Shown: in pieces, positions 52,617 through 62,176 of the stretch
Numbering within the stretch: the stretch's first letter is position 1
Layout of the letters: each line of letters begins with the position of its first letter
DNA from: Myxococcota bacterium
Lineage (GTDB): Bacteria > Myxococcota_C > UBA6777
Length of the DNA stretch: 64,000 nt
Reading direction: 5' to 3'
NCBI GenBank assembly: GCA_023150835.1
Contig: JAKLKB010000041.1
Span: 11,102-75,101, forward strand
The notes under the pieces: model-generated
Told to the model about the DNA's origin: nothing
What the model saw: the letters and a program-made list of their open reading frames with translations, nothing else
Databases searched by the model: none
Made by a program: the position numbers and the translations under genes

Positions 52617-54218
52617 CTAATCGACCGCAGGTCTAGCCTTTGGCGGAGACAAAGACGGAGGTGGAATAGGCGAAACAGCGCGATTCGGGGTATTCTGCCT
52701 TTCTTGATTTTTGGAGGGATACCGCGAAGTAGAGCGCAAAACAGGCCGTTGCTTCGAGGTCTGTGATGGGAGCGAAGTTCTCGCATTGTGGGGCGGGACA
52801 GTTCGCGGCGGGCTACGTTTGGCAGGAGGGAAAAAGTAGCGCCACAAGCGCAGCGTGACGGGTAGATTTTTCTTTTTGCGGCGGACGATCGGTTGGCCGG
52901 GCTTGGCTTGGCTGGCGACAGCAGGTTTGCGGAACCATGAGAGAATCTTGGTGCCTCCTCCGAAAAGCATCCCCACCACCATCCCGACGATGAATAGGGA
53001 CTTTCCAGCGATGCGCAACACACGTTTGGCCCACACATCACGACGTGCGTTGGCGGCTTGAAGCTTTCGATCGATCACTCCCTTGGCTGCGACCGAAGCG
53101 CTCTTCATCATCATCCCAAAGATCTCTTTGACCACGATCTCGACGATCTCGCTGGCGAGGGTCGGATCAGGCCCAAGAACACCTCCACCCACACCACCGC
53201 CGCCCGCTGGAGCGCCACGCATCCATCCCATCGTCTTTTTCAACGCTTCTTTGGTCACGCTTTTTCGTAAGAAATCCACCATCTCCTCTTGGATCTTTTT
53301 TCGGGCCTGTTGGAGTGCCGAGGGTGGGGGCTGCTCAGGATCGTTTCGGGTTTTCTTGAGGTCGTCCCAAAAATCTTCGAGGGTCTCGTGGCGATCCAGC
53401 GGGTCGTCTTCGAGAGCCTCACCCAGAACCTCTTGTAAGCCTGACCACTCATACGCCTTAAACCTCGGATCTTCGGGTGCGAAGCACAGAGGCTTGCTGA
53501 AATACTGTTGTGTCAAGATCTCATAAAAGATGGCTGCAAGCAGATAGATATCCGAACGCACACTGGGCGGCTCACCGCGCAACAGTTCAGGCGGTGTGTA
53601 GCGCGTAATCGGTGGCTTGGTGGTCGGTTCTGCGGTCGAAGGCGTTTTCGAGGCATCGCCTTTTTGCGACGGATCGGCTGTTTCGTCGGGCTGGTTTGTT
53701 TGCCCTTGTTTCGCGTTTTCGTCAGGCTGGTTTGCCTCGGTAGATGGGGCTGTTTTGTCAGACTTGTTTGCTTCGGTAGATGGGGCTGTTTTGTCAGACT
53801 TGTTTGCTTCGGTGGATGGGGCTGTTTCGTCAGGTTTGCCTTGCGTGGGCTTATCATCTTTCTTGTCGGTTTTCAACCCTTCAACTTCGGCGAGTTTGGG
53901 CATTTGAAAGACGCGGATCTTTTCGGTGTCAAGGCTGAGATGGAAGACTTCTTTGTCGTGAAAGGCTTGAACGGCTTCGCAGATCTGAGAGAACAGTTCG
54001 ATGCACCAGTCAGCAGAGAAATCGGCGGTGGGTTGAAGGTAGTGTGGCAGGGGCAAGCCTTCGACTTCATCTGGATCTTTCGGCTTTTTTGCCTCCTCGC
54101 TTTTTCCGCCCCCCAAGGAGATATCGCCCCCGCCTCCTCCCGAAGCATGGCCGAGTGCGCCTTCTTCGGCTTGGGTCGAAGAAGCAGGTCCAAGAGGCTC
54201 TTTTTGGCGCGTGTTCAT
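52617..54218 (-). CDS. C-lobe-only pseudokinase with a membrane segment (1)
   Basis: A 533-residue protein. A Ser/Thr-kinase-like segment spans about 55-280, with no N-lobe (no G-loop or VAIK Lys). The catalytic loop HRDLKPEN reads HLSLDTEKI, losing the catalytic Asp and Asn. The later YTPPELLRGE and DIYLLAAIFYEILT regions are kept. A 110-residue Lys/Asp/Thr linker with SDKTAPSTEAN repeats interrupts the fold. Near 420-450 a Gly-rich membrane helix (SLFIVGMVVGMLFGGGT) occurs, then a basic tail. It cannot phosphorylate by the normal mechanism; a binding or scaffolding role is likely. ATG at 54218 has GGGAG upstream. Confidence 0.75.
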   Translation of the reverse strand: MNTRQKEPLGPASSTQAEEGALGHASGGGGGDISLGGGKSEEAKKPKDPDEVEGLPLPHYLQPTADFSADWCIELFSQICEAVQAFHDKEVFHLSLDTEKIRVFQMPKLAEVEGLKTDKKDDKPTQGKPDETAPSTEANKSDKTAPSTEANKSDKTAPSTEANQPDENAKQGQTNQPDETADPSQKGDASKTPSTAEPTTKPPITRYTPPELLRGEPPSVRSDIYLLAAIFYEILTQQYFSKPLCFAPEDPRFKAYEWSGLQEVLGEALEDDPLDRHETLEDFWDDLKKTRNDPEQPPPSALQQARKKIQEEMVDFLRKSVTKEALKKTMGWMRGAPAGGGGVGGGVLGPDPTLASEIVEIVVKEIFGMMMKSASVAAKGVIDRKLQAANARRDVWAKRVLRIAGKSLFIVGMVVGMLFGGGTKILSWFRKPAVASQAKPGQPIVRRKKKNLPVTLRLWRYFFPPAKRSPPRTVPPHNARTSLPSQTSKQRPVLRSTSRYPSKNQERQNTPNRAVSPIPPPSLSPPKARPAVD

Positions 54219-54294
54219 CAGAAAAAAACTCCCTCGTGTAAAAAGCCTGTTGCAGCGGCTTGGACGTGTGCGTTGTCGATCGAGATCCGCCGAA

Positions 54295-56391
54295 TCATCG
54301 TGGATCTTCCTTGTCTTTTTCAAGACAATAATCGGGCGGTAAGATCTGCATCTGTTCTTTTTGCATCGAAAGAACGAACGGCCCCGTTTGTCGGCGAGTC
54401 ACGCGAAAGACGCAGCGCACAAAGTCTGGGTGAGACACAAGGATCTGTCCTGATCTTGCGGGCAAACAGAACCCAAGCGGAATCTTCTTGGCTTGGCCTT
54501 TTTCCGAAGTGATCGTGATCTGTTCTGCCTGCTCTTTCAGAACTTTCAAGCGGATCTTTGGCGCAGGGCAAGCCTGCTGGGCTTTGCGCTCTTCTTCGGC
54601 TTGGGCGGCTTTCACCGCCTCGGCCTTACGCTTTTCCTCGATTTGAGCGGCTTTCACCGCTTCGGCCTTACGCTTTTCCTCGACTTGGGCGGCTTTCACC
54701 GCTTCGGCCTTGCGCTTTTCCTCGACTTGAGCGGCTTCAAGAGCGATCTGCTCGGGCGTTTTGATCGCTCGCGAGGACAAAGCCGCCTCTCCACGAGCGC
54801 GTTGGATCACGCGCTGAACCGCAGGCACTTCGGCGACAACATCCGCTGCTTCGCCCCCTCCCATCGCCCCAATCGCCACCCCAGCAGCCAACAAAGCCGC
54901 TTTTGTAGCCACCGCAATCGACGTAGAGATCACCGCCGATGTCGCCGCCGATGAGATCGCCGCTGATGTCGCTGCTGTAGCCGCTGCTTGCGCCGCAGCC
55001 GCCGAAGCCGCGACCGAAGTTGCGGCTGTTCCCGCTGCTTGCGCCGCTGCCGCCGAAGCTGCGACCGAAGTTGCGGCTGTTCCCGCTGCTTGCACTGCCG
55101 CCGCCGAAGCTGCGACCGAAGTTGCGGCTGTTCCCGCTGCTTGCGCTACCGCCGCCGAAGCTGCGACCGAAGAAGCGGCTGTTCCCGCTGCTTGCGCTGC
55201 GACAGCACTTGCGACCGAGGCAGCGGCGCTCGAAGCGGCTGCTGCGGTGGAGGCAGCAGAAAGAGAAGAGGCCGCAGCAGCGGCAGATTTTGCAGCCGCT
55301 GTGCTGTAAGCAACGGTTGCTGCTTGACGGACAGCGGCTTGGGCGGCTTGTTTGGCGATCTCCTGCATGGCTTGTTGGGCGGCTTGCTTGGCGACTTGTT
55401 TGGCAGCTTGTTTGGCGGATTCTCGGGCGGCTTGCTTGGCGGCTTGTTTGGCACTTTGCTTGGCGGCCTGTTTGGCAGATTCTCGGGCGGCTTGTTGAGC
55501 CGAATCTTTGGGTGCTTTGGGTCTGGCGAAAAGCTGCTTAATGTAAAGAGAAAGCTCTTTGATCACGAAGCTCTTCATCTTTTTCTTGAGATACTTGACG
55601 AGCTTCTTTTTGACGGTTTTGCGAAAGTCTTTCCATTTGAAGGACTTGGGGCCTTTGGCGATCTCGTGTGCTTCTTTGAGCGCGGTCAGGAAGTGGGCGA
55701 CGCTTGGATGTCGGTCTTCGCGGTCCGCCTCGACAGCTTTTTGGAGAACTTCGTCGAGTCCATCGAAGTATTTGCGTTCGGGGCAGATCTCCGCGAGCGG
55801 AGGAGGCGGGATCTGCAAAGGGATCTGTCCTGTAAGGGCTTCGTAAAAGATGATGCCAAGAGAGTAGACGTCGGCACGTCCATCGAGAAGAACGTCGGGA
55901 TCGGCAGCTTCGGGGGGAGCGTAAAGTGAATCGGGCGGGTGGAGCGGTTTGGGGGGAGGCGGGAGGGCGTCTGGGTCGTTGGGATCGTTTTTTGGGGGCG
56001 GTTCGAGGTCGATCACGTCGGTGAGTTTGGGTTCGGGAAGAAGGCGGATCTTTTCAGGAGTGAACGCCGCATGGATGAAGTCATTTTTATGAGCTTCTTC
56101 GACTTTTTTGCAGATCTGCTCGAAGAAAGCATAGCACCACAGCGCGGGTTGAGGTTGCTTCATCCACTCCGATAACGGCTTTCCTTTGGGCTTTTTAGGG
56201 GGGTCTTCTTTGGGGGCATCTGGTGTTTGGGCGGTCTCTGCGACGGTGTCGGATGTGGTGTGGCTTGGAGGCGCTTGGACGGGATCGTTGTCCGCGTGGG
56301 TGCGGGGATTTGGCGATTGGATGGGGTCGTTGTGGGTGTGGTGGGTTTGACCTTGTGGGGGGTTTGCGGAGGATGGGGGCATTGAGGTCAT
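54295..56391 (-). CDS. C-lobe-only pseudokinase with Ala-rich repeats (2)
   Basis: A 698-residue protein with the same plan as its downstream neighbour. Residues 70-245 match the kinase C-lobe (FIHAAFTPEKIRLL in place of HRDLKPEN; YAPPEAADPDVLLDGRADVY and SLGIIFYEALTG kept). There is no N-lobe, and the catalytic Asp is absent. Then come helix-breaking Lys/Ala repeats, a 17-residue Ala/Thr/Ser repeat (AAGTAATSVAASA) four to five times, a possible membrane stretch (KAALLAAGVAIGAMGGG), four 14-residue AAQVEEKRKAEAVK coiled-coil repeats and a PEGA-like beta end. Its start overlaps the upstream gene's stop by 4 bp. Confidence 0.75.
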   Translation of the reverse strand: MTSMPPSSANPPQGQTHHTHNDPIQSPNPRTHADNDPVQAPPSHTTSDTVAETAQTPDAPKEDPPKKPKGKPLSEWMKQPQPALWCYAFFEQICKKVEEAHKNDFIHAAFTPEKIRLLPEPKLTDVIDLEPPPKNDPNDPDALPPPPKPLHPPDSLYAPPEAADPDVLLDGRADVYSLGIIFYEALTGQIPLQIPPPPLAEICPERKYFDGLDEVLQKAVEADREDRHPSVAHFLTALKEAHEIAKGPKSFKWKDFRKTVKKKLVKYLKKKMKSFVIKELSLYIKQLFARPKAPKDSAQQAARESAKQAAKQSAKQAAKQAARESAKQAAKQVAKQAAQQAMQEIAKQAAQAAVRQAATVAYSTAAAKSAAAAASSLSAASTAAAASSAAASVASAVAAQAAGTAASSVAASAAVAQAAGTAATSVAASAAAVQAAGTAATSVAASAAAAQAAGTAATSVAASAAAAQAAATAATSAAISSAATSAVISTSIAVATKAALLAAGVAIGAMGGGEAADVVAEVPAVQRVIQRARGEAALSSRAIKTPEQIALEAAQVEEKRKAEAVKAAQVEEKRKAEAVKAAQIEEKRKAEAVKAAQAEEERKAQQACPAPKIRLKVLKEQAEQITITSEKGQAKKIPLGFCLPARSGQILVSHPDFVRCVFRVTRRQTGPFVLSMQKEQMQILPPDYCLEKDKEDPR
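54580..54747. repeat. 42-bp coding tandem repeats
   Basis: Four copies of a 42-bp unit (GCGGCTTTCACCGCTTCGGC and following) encode the 14-residue charged helix repeat of the second pseudokinase. Unrelated in sequence to the 42-bp array at 30461. Confidence 0.8.
54985..55205. repeat. 51-bp coding tandem repeats
   Basis: About four copies of a 51-bp unit containing GACCGAAGTTGCGGCTGTTC encode the 17-residue Ala-rich repeat of the second pseudokinase. Confidence 0.75.
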
Positions 56392-57800
56392 GGGGCGCTC
56401 CGTGTCGAGAGAGAAGAAGAAAAAGAGTGACTATCGAAGAGCAGACGAGCGTTGGGAGCAGGGATGGGCGGAGGTGCGGGCGGATCGGGCTTGTAGGTTG
56501 CGCGTTGGACAAGATACCAGATCAAGCCGGCTCCCCCGATGGCGGCAGCGGCCCCGACAACGATCCACCCGACCACGACTTGTGTTTCGAGGTTGCCGAG
56601 GCGTTGTTGGAGTTGGGCAGCGGAGAGGCCGCTTTTGGTGGCGAGGATCTGTTCTTCGGGGGTGCGCTGGTCCGCATCTTTGCGCAAAGCCTCGATGGTT
56701 TGGCCGACATCGGAGATCTGCCCATAGCCCAGCCCCATCGCGATCCCTCCGCCGATCAACGCCGCTCCACCAATGCCCATGAGGATGGCAGGCCCCACCA
56801 CAGAAGGCGGTGGATTGGGCTTTTTGGGCGGTTGTTTTCGAGCCATCGCGATCTTCTTTTCTTCGCGTTTTTTGGGCGGCTTGACAACCGCTTGTGTGGT
56901 GGGCGGATCGCCCCTTCGAGGCGGAGGTTCGGGTTCGGTGCGCTTCGGAGGTTCAGGTTCGGTGCGCTTCGGAGGTTCAGGTTCGGTGCGTTTCGGAGGT
57001 TCGATAGGTTGCGAAACATCGCGTGCTTCGGGTTCTTTGGGGGTGGGTTCTTTGGGGGTGGGTTCTTTGGGAGCGGAAGCACCGTCCGAAGGCAGAGCAG
57101 CGAGGCGAGTTCTGCGGGTGCGCGGCTTTTTGCGAGGGGTGCGAGCGGTTCGTTGTTCTCGCTGCATTTCGGAGGCTTCGTCGGCAGGGATCGGCAAGAC
57201 CACCCGAAGGGGCGGCGCATCGGCTTTTTGTTCTTCTTCGACGGCGAGGGCATGGCGTCGGGTTTTTTGTTTTGCGGACTGGTAAAGCAGCGTGTACGGG
57301 CCCGGGCGAACGCGCCCGACCCACGGGGTGTAATGTACTTCGCGGAAGCGGTATCCTTGGATCACGACGCGGGTTCGGACACCTTGGGGGGCGGCCACTT
57401 CGAGTTTCTTGTAGAGGATGGATTGTGCGATCTGTTCCATGCGTTGGCGGACTTGGGCGCAATGCCCTTCGCCGCTGCAAAGGCGCTCAGAGAGAAAACG
57501 CCGCAAAGCCCTAACAGCCCGCTCTTTTCGATAAGCGCGAACGGCCTGATCTTTTTCTTTTTGGGCGGCCCGATAATAGGCCAACGCGCTATTGCGAAGA
57601 TGGTTTCCACGAATCGAACGCTGAAAAGGATCTTGGGCGGACGCAGGGATGCGATCTGCGGCGCGTTGAAAACAACGAGCCGCTTTCAAATCTTCGCCTT
57701 TGGCAGACCACTGAAAACAATTGGTTGAAGCCTGCACTCGGGCGGTCAAGCCCAAAAAAGCAGCCAACAAAAACCACAGGCATCTTGATGGATGGGACAT
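56388..57800 (-). CDS. Secreted/membrane PEGA-like protein, partner of the pseudokinases
   Basis: A 470-residue protein. A signal peptide (LLAAFLGLTARVQAS) is followed by a helical region (about 30-120) and a PEGA-like beta module (RTRVVIQGYRFREVHYTPWV, then RPGPYTLLYQS). A Pro/Lys/Glu-rich linker carries three TPKEP and three PKRTEPEP repeats. Two Gly-rich membrane helices near 330-350 and 400-420 enclose an acidic loop. PEGA proteins in Myxococcota often sit beside Ser/Thr kinase genes. The ATG at 57800 has GAGGG upstream. It is the first gene of a three-gene operon with both pseudokinases. Confidence 0.7.
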   Translation of the reverse strand: MSHPSRCLWFLLAAFLGLTARVQASTNCFQWSAKGEDLKAARCFQRAADRIPASAQDPFQRSIRGNHLRNSALAYYRAAQKEKDQAVRAYRKERAVRALRRFLSERLCSGEGHCAQVRQRMEQIAQSILYKKLEVAAPQGVRTRVVIQGYRFREVHYTPWVGRVRPGPYTLLYQSAKQKTRRHALAVEEEQKADAPPLRVVLPIPADEASEMQREQRTARTPRKKPRTRRTRLAALPSDGASAPKEPTPKEPTPKEPEARDVSQPIEPPKRTEPEPPKRTEPEPPKRTEPEPPPRRGDPPTTQAVVKPPKKREEKKIAMARKQPPKKPNPPPSVVGPAILMGIGGAALIGGGIAMGLGYGQISDVGQTIEALRKDADQRTPEEQILATKSGLSAAQLQQRLGNLETQVVVGWIVVGAAAAIGGAGLIWYLVQRATYKPDPPAPPPIPAPNARLLFDSHSFSSSLSTRSAP

Positions 57801-57939
57801 GATGAAGCCCTCGTCTTCCACAGGAAACCAACCGCCGCAACCAAGACGTACACGGCAGGTCGATGTCCAAACTTGAAGGTGTACACAAATGTGCCATACT
57901 CGATCCAACGATGCAAAATCCTCCGTTTGGAGCGTCTAA

Positions 57940-58053
57940 TACGAGATCCGCTCGTTGTGTTACCGTAAAAACGTAGGGGCATCCCCCTGTGGCTGCCCAA
58001 GAATCGGGCGTCTACAAATGATGCTTTGTGTACACCTCTCACGGATATCGTTT
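57940..58053 (+). repeat. Dispersed repeat R2, copy 3
   Basis: It opens TACGAGATCCGC and closes CGGATATCGTTT, with the inner GGGGCATCCCCCTGTGGCTG and CCCAAGAATCGGGCG. It is about 114 bp and more diverged than copies 1 and 2. It lies between the stop of the cysteine-repeat lipoprotein and the start of the PEGA-like gene. Confidence 0.75.
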
Positions 58054-58073
58054 AAAGCCCAACGCTCCCAAGA

Positions 58074-61000
58074 CTACGGCATCACAAGCCAAACAAACAT
58101 CCCGTTGTTCGTGGCGGTACGAGTCTTTGAAGCAAAGGTGGCTTGTTGAAGAAAAGTCCCGACGACATGAAAGCGTGTTCCCCATGTGGTGGAATGGATA
58201 CCGTATCCGATATCATCGTTGGGACCACCCGCTCTTTCCGCCCAAACCAAGCGCCCGTCCGATTCAAGCACCGCAAAATAGATATCGCGGCCACCTTGTG
58301 AGATCAGCGAAACCTCATCCAACGACCATGTACCTGCAAAGTCGCCCACCAAATAAACGCGACCGTTGTTGTCCTTGCTGATGCCTCGGATCGCATCGTT
58401 GTCTGTCGAACCAAAGCGCTTGGCCCAGATCAAGTTTCCGTTGCTGTCGAACTTTGCAAGAAAAGCATCCGTTCCACCGATCGCTGTAAGGGTTGTGTTT
58501 TCGATCGTGATCGTTCCAGAAAAAGTACCCGAAGTATACACAAAGTTTCCGTCCACCAACACGGGCCCCATCGTGACAGCGTTGGGACTATGCAGACCTT
58601 TGGCCCATTGAAAAACGCCCGCGTCCGTCAAACTGACCAGCGCACCGTCCCAATCGCCCAAGGATGTTAAGCTAGTGGTGCCAAAGACGCCCGTCGATTT
58701 GAACATCACGCTGACATACACACGCCCTGCACCTACGCCCACACCACCGACTTGGTCGTCGTCTGCCAACGTTCCAAACGTGCGCAACCACAAGCAGGTT
58801 CCGTTGTTATCATGGCGAACCACATAAGCTTCGGTATTCGAGTCCGCAAACGTGTGACCACACAACGTCGACGGGCCTGCCATCCAACCGACCGCGTAAT
58901 TGTCCGTAGCATCGGCGGTCATAAAATAGCCCCACTCGTATTTCGTTCCACTAATAGGACTCACCCACGCCCCAACGCCTGTGGTATGGTTCAACCGCAG
59001 GACATAAGCATCGTACGCTCCGCTCGGTGTGAGCGTGGTGGGCGTGGCTGTGGGGAAAGTTGCTGTCGTAGAGGGTCGGCCAAAATAACCCGTCAGATAC
59101 AAGTTTCCTGTCGCATCCATCGCGATACCGTTAGCGCGATCTTCGGCGGCCCCTCCCGCGCTCACCGCCCAAGACACTACGCCTGTTGGGCCGATCCGCG
59201 CCCCAAAGATATCGTCTTGACCTGCGGAGGTCAGGATCGTACTTCCAAACGTCGCTGTACCCGTGTAATAACCGCCGATCTTGAGCTCTCCTTGGGGGTC
59301 CATAAACACGCCTCGCGGGATCAACGTTCCTGTCGAAGAAAATGACGAGATCGCCCCACAGCCCGATGTACAGTCCTTGCACACACCAAAACTACACGAC
59401 TGTCCTGTGGAACACTCGCTACTGGTGCGACAATCCACGCAAGCTCCGACACGGCAGACCTTCCCTGTCGCACAGGCATTCCCACAAGCCCCACAATGCG
59501 CAAGATTCGATTGCAGATTCGCGCAAACGCTGCTGCATTGGGTCTCTCCCGCTTGGCATGCCAGTCGACATACACCCGAAACACACGCATACGAAGCAGG
59601 GCAGATCGTCCCGCAGGCTCCGCAGTTTTGCGGATCGCTTTGTGTGTTGGTGCATCCTGTCGGACAAAGGTTCGGAACGTTCGGCAAACACGCACACGCC
59701 CCACTCGAACAATACGCTCCTGCACCACAAGGGGCCGAACAGCCCCCGCAATGAGAGGCGTCTGTTTGCGTATCCACGCACAAGGCTCCGCACAGCGCAC
59801 GACCACTCCCACACGTTGCTGAGCAAGTCCCTCCCGAGCAAACTTGACCCGTCGCACACACCGTCCCACAGCTTCCACAATGCGCGGGTGAATAAGTCTT
59901 GTCGACACACAGCCCGCTGCATTCGGACAATCCCGCTGCACAAACACAAGACCCCGCAACACAGATCTTGCTCGCGCCACAGACCTGCCCACAACCCCCG
60001 CAATGATCTCGGTTATTTTGCAAGTTGACGCACGTCCCACCGCACGGCGTTTGGCCTGTCGGACAAGCCAACACACAAGAACCCGCCGAACACAGTTGCC
60101 CCATCGTACAAGTATTCGCACACGCACCGCAATGTTGGCGATCCGTCGCCGTGTCCACGCAGATCCCGAAACAACCCGTCAAACCGCTCGGACACGCACA
60201 CGCCCCCCCAGAACAGACCATCCCGCCCGTACAGGCGATACCACAGCTTCCGCAGTTTTTGTTGTCGGTCTGATACGAAACGCAAGCTCCGTTGCACTCG
60301 GACTGACCCACAGGACAGGATACCGCACACACACCCCCTACACACAAAGACCCGACAGCACAAGCGTTGTTGCATCCCCCACAATGCGCACGCCGCAACA
60401 TCGTATCCACACAAGTTCCCCCGCATTTGGTGAATGTTCCCGAACAGCCGCACGATCCAGCCACACACACCTCTCCACCCGCGCAAACCACGCCGCATCC
60501 GCCGCAATGGTTGTCATCGCTTTGCAAGCTGACACACGCCCCGCCGCAATCGCTCTGACCGCTCGTGCAGGCCGTCACACACGAACCACTCGAACACACT
60601 TTCCCGCTCGCACATCCCTGACCGCACGCCCCACAATGCGCCCGATTCGCAGTGGTATCCACACACGCTCCCCCACAATCCGTCAAACCGCCCGAACACG
60701 CGCATACGCCCGAAACGCACGTCTTTCCGTTCAAGCAGCGCGCTCCGCACGCCCCACAATGAAAGTCATCGCTTTGCAGATCAAAACACGCTCCGCTGCA
60801 CTCGCCTTGACCCGTCGGACAGGACAACACACACAAGCTGTTGGCGCATACTTGGCCTTTTGCGCACGACGTCCCGCACACCCCGCAATGCGCTCGATCC
60901 GCCGTCAAGTTCACGCAAACCCCGCTACAATCCGTCCAACCGCTCGGACAGGCACACGCTCCCCCCACACAGGCCTTTCCACCCGAACAAGCCACACCAC

Positions 61001-62099
61001 AGGCCCCACAATGCAGATTGTTGGTTTGTCGATCGACGCAAACGCCCGAACATTCGTTCTGTCCCGTTGGGCAAGACACCGCACATACACCACCGTTGCA
61101 GATCTCTCCTTTGTTGCAGGCTTTCCCACAAGCCCCACAGTTCGCCCGATCCGACTGGAGTTTTGTACAAAGCGTCCCGCACTTGTCCACTCCTTCCGGG
61201 CAAACAAAGTCGCAGATCCCCATGTTGCAGACTTCTCCTTGCGCACAGGCTTTTCCGCACGCTCCACAATGAAAACGATCTTTTTGCAGATCCACACACG
61301 CCCCTCCGCACGCCGACAAACGGCTCGCGCAAGCCACTTTGCACGCCCCTGTCGAACAAAGCTGACCGCTCGGGCAGGCCGTCCCACACGCCCCGCAGTG
61401 CGCGTTGTCCGTCTGTGTGTCCACGCATCTCCCCGCGCACTCCGTCAATCCGCTCTGGCAAGTGAGCTGGCATTGCGCATTCGAACAAACCAACCCGTTC
61501 GCACAAGCCGCTTTGCATGCCCCACAATGCGCTCGATCGGTCTTGAGGTTCACGCACACGCCCTCACAAGGCGTCGTCCCTGCTTGGCACGAAACCTGAC
61601 AAACCCCTTGTGAACACACCTTTCCGCTTTCACAGATCGTCCCACACGATCCGCAATTTCGGATATCCGTTTGCAGATCCACGCACACGCCCGAACAATC
61701 GTTGCGTCCTACCTGACACGACAGCTTGCACGCGCCATCCACACACGCTTCTTCGGGCTTACAAGATCTCCCACAAGCCCCGCAGTTCGCCACATCCTTC
61801 TTGAGATTTTTGCACACTTCGCCACATAAAGCTTCGGGTTCAACGCAGTTCAGCAAGCAACGACCGCTCTTACAGCGCTTTCCCTCTCCACACGGGCGAC
61901 CACACGCGCCGCAGTGCTCGACGCTCGAAAAGGTGTCCACACAAACACCGCCACATTCCAACAGCGTACCCTCACAACGCGATGTCTTGGGCGGATCACA
62001 ACCCAACACGCCTTGCAACAACAACCCACTCACCAACACGCAAAGGTACAAAGACACCCCACTTCTCGGAGGCTTCGCTTGTTTGATTCGAAGGTGCAT
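58074..62099 (-). CDS. Lipoprotein with about 20 Stig1-like cysteine modules and a C-terminal beta-propeller
   Basis: A 1341-residue protein. The ATG at 62099 (AGGA upstream) gives a signal peptide with lipobox LQGVLGC. Roughly 20 modules of about 41 residues follow, each with eight Cys, of the form ECSGVCVDLQTDxxHCGACG, then GKVCSxGxC; this is the Stig1-like pattern seen in Myxococcota surface proteins. One ending module (CRTSSECSTGQSC) caps the array. The last 390 residues are SBBP-type beta-propeller repeats (GNLYLTGYF, DAYVLRLNH and WAVSAGG). It is probably an outer-membrane-anchored stalk with a propeller head. The propeller matches the next gene upstream. Confidence 0.85.
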   Translation of the reverse strand: MHLRIKQAKPPRSGVSLYLCVLVSGLLLQGVLGCDPPKTSRCEGTLLECGGVCVDTFSSVEHCGACGRPCGEGKRCKSGRCLLNCVEPEALCGEVCKNLKKDVANCGACGRSCKPEEACVDGACKLSCQVGRNDCSGVCVDLQTDIRNCGSCGTICESGKVCSQGVCQVSCQAGTTPCEGVCVNLKTDRAHCGACKAACANGLVCSNAQCQLTCQSGLTECAGRCVDTQTDNAHCGACGTACPSGQLCSTGACKVACASRLSACGGACVDLQKDRFHCGACGKACAQGEVCNMGICDFVCPEGVDKCGTLCTKLQSDRANCGACGKACNKGEICNGGVCAVSCPTGQNECSGVCVDRQTNNLHCGACGVACSGGKACVGGACACPSGWTDCSGVCVNLTADRAHCGVCGTSCAKGQVCANSLCVLSCPTGQGECSGACFDLQSDDFHCGACGARCLNGKTCVSGVCACSGGLTDCGGACVDTTANRAHCGACGQGCASGKVCSSGSCVTACTSGQSDCGGACVSLQSDDNHCGGCGVVCAGGEVCVAGSCGCSGTFTKCGGTCVDTMLRRAHCGGCNNACAVGSLCVGGVCAVSCPVGQSECNGACVSYQTDNKNCGSCGIACTGGMVCSGGACACPSGLTGCFGICVDTATDRQHCGACANTCTMGQLCSAGSCVLACPTGQTPCGGTCVNLQNNRDHCGGCGQVCGASKICVAGSCVCAAGLSECSGLCVDKTYSPAHCGSCGTVCATGQVCSGGTCSATCGSGRALCGALCVDTQTDASHCGGCSAPCGAGAYCSSGACACLPNVPNLCPTGCTNTQSDPQNCGACGTICPASYACVSGVCRLACQAGETQCSSVCANLQSNLAHCGACGNACATGKVCRVGACVDCRTSSECSTGQSCSFGVCKDCTSGCGAISSFSSTGTLIPRGVFMDPQGELKIGGYYTGTATFGSTILTSAGQDDIFGARIGPTGVVSWAVSAGGAAEDRANGIAMDATGNLYLTGYFGRPSTTATFPTATPTTLTPSGAYDAYVLRLNHTTGVGAWVSPISGTKYEWGYFMTADATDNYAVGWMAGPSTLCGHTFADSNTEAYVVRHDNNGTCLWLRTFGTLADDDQVGGVGVGAGRVYVSVMFKSTGVFGTTSLTSLGDWDGALVSLTDAGVFQWAKGLHSPNAVTMGPVLVDGNFVYTSGTFSGTITIENTTLTAIGGTDAFLAKFDSNGNLIWAKRFGSTDNDAIRGISKDNNGRVYLVGDFAGTWSLDEVSLISQGGRDIYFAVLESDGRLVWAERAGGPNDDIGYGIHSTTWGTRFHVVGTFLQQATFASKTRTATNNGMFVWLVMP

Positions 62100-62176
62100 A
62101 TTCAAGTCCTTTACCACTGTACTTCTTTTGAAGAGTGAATCCTGCGCTGTGTGAAGTTTCCCAAGCATCGGTCTCT

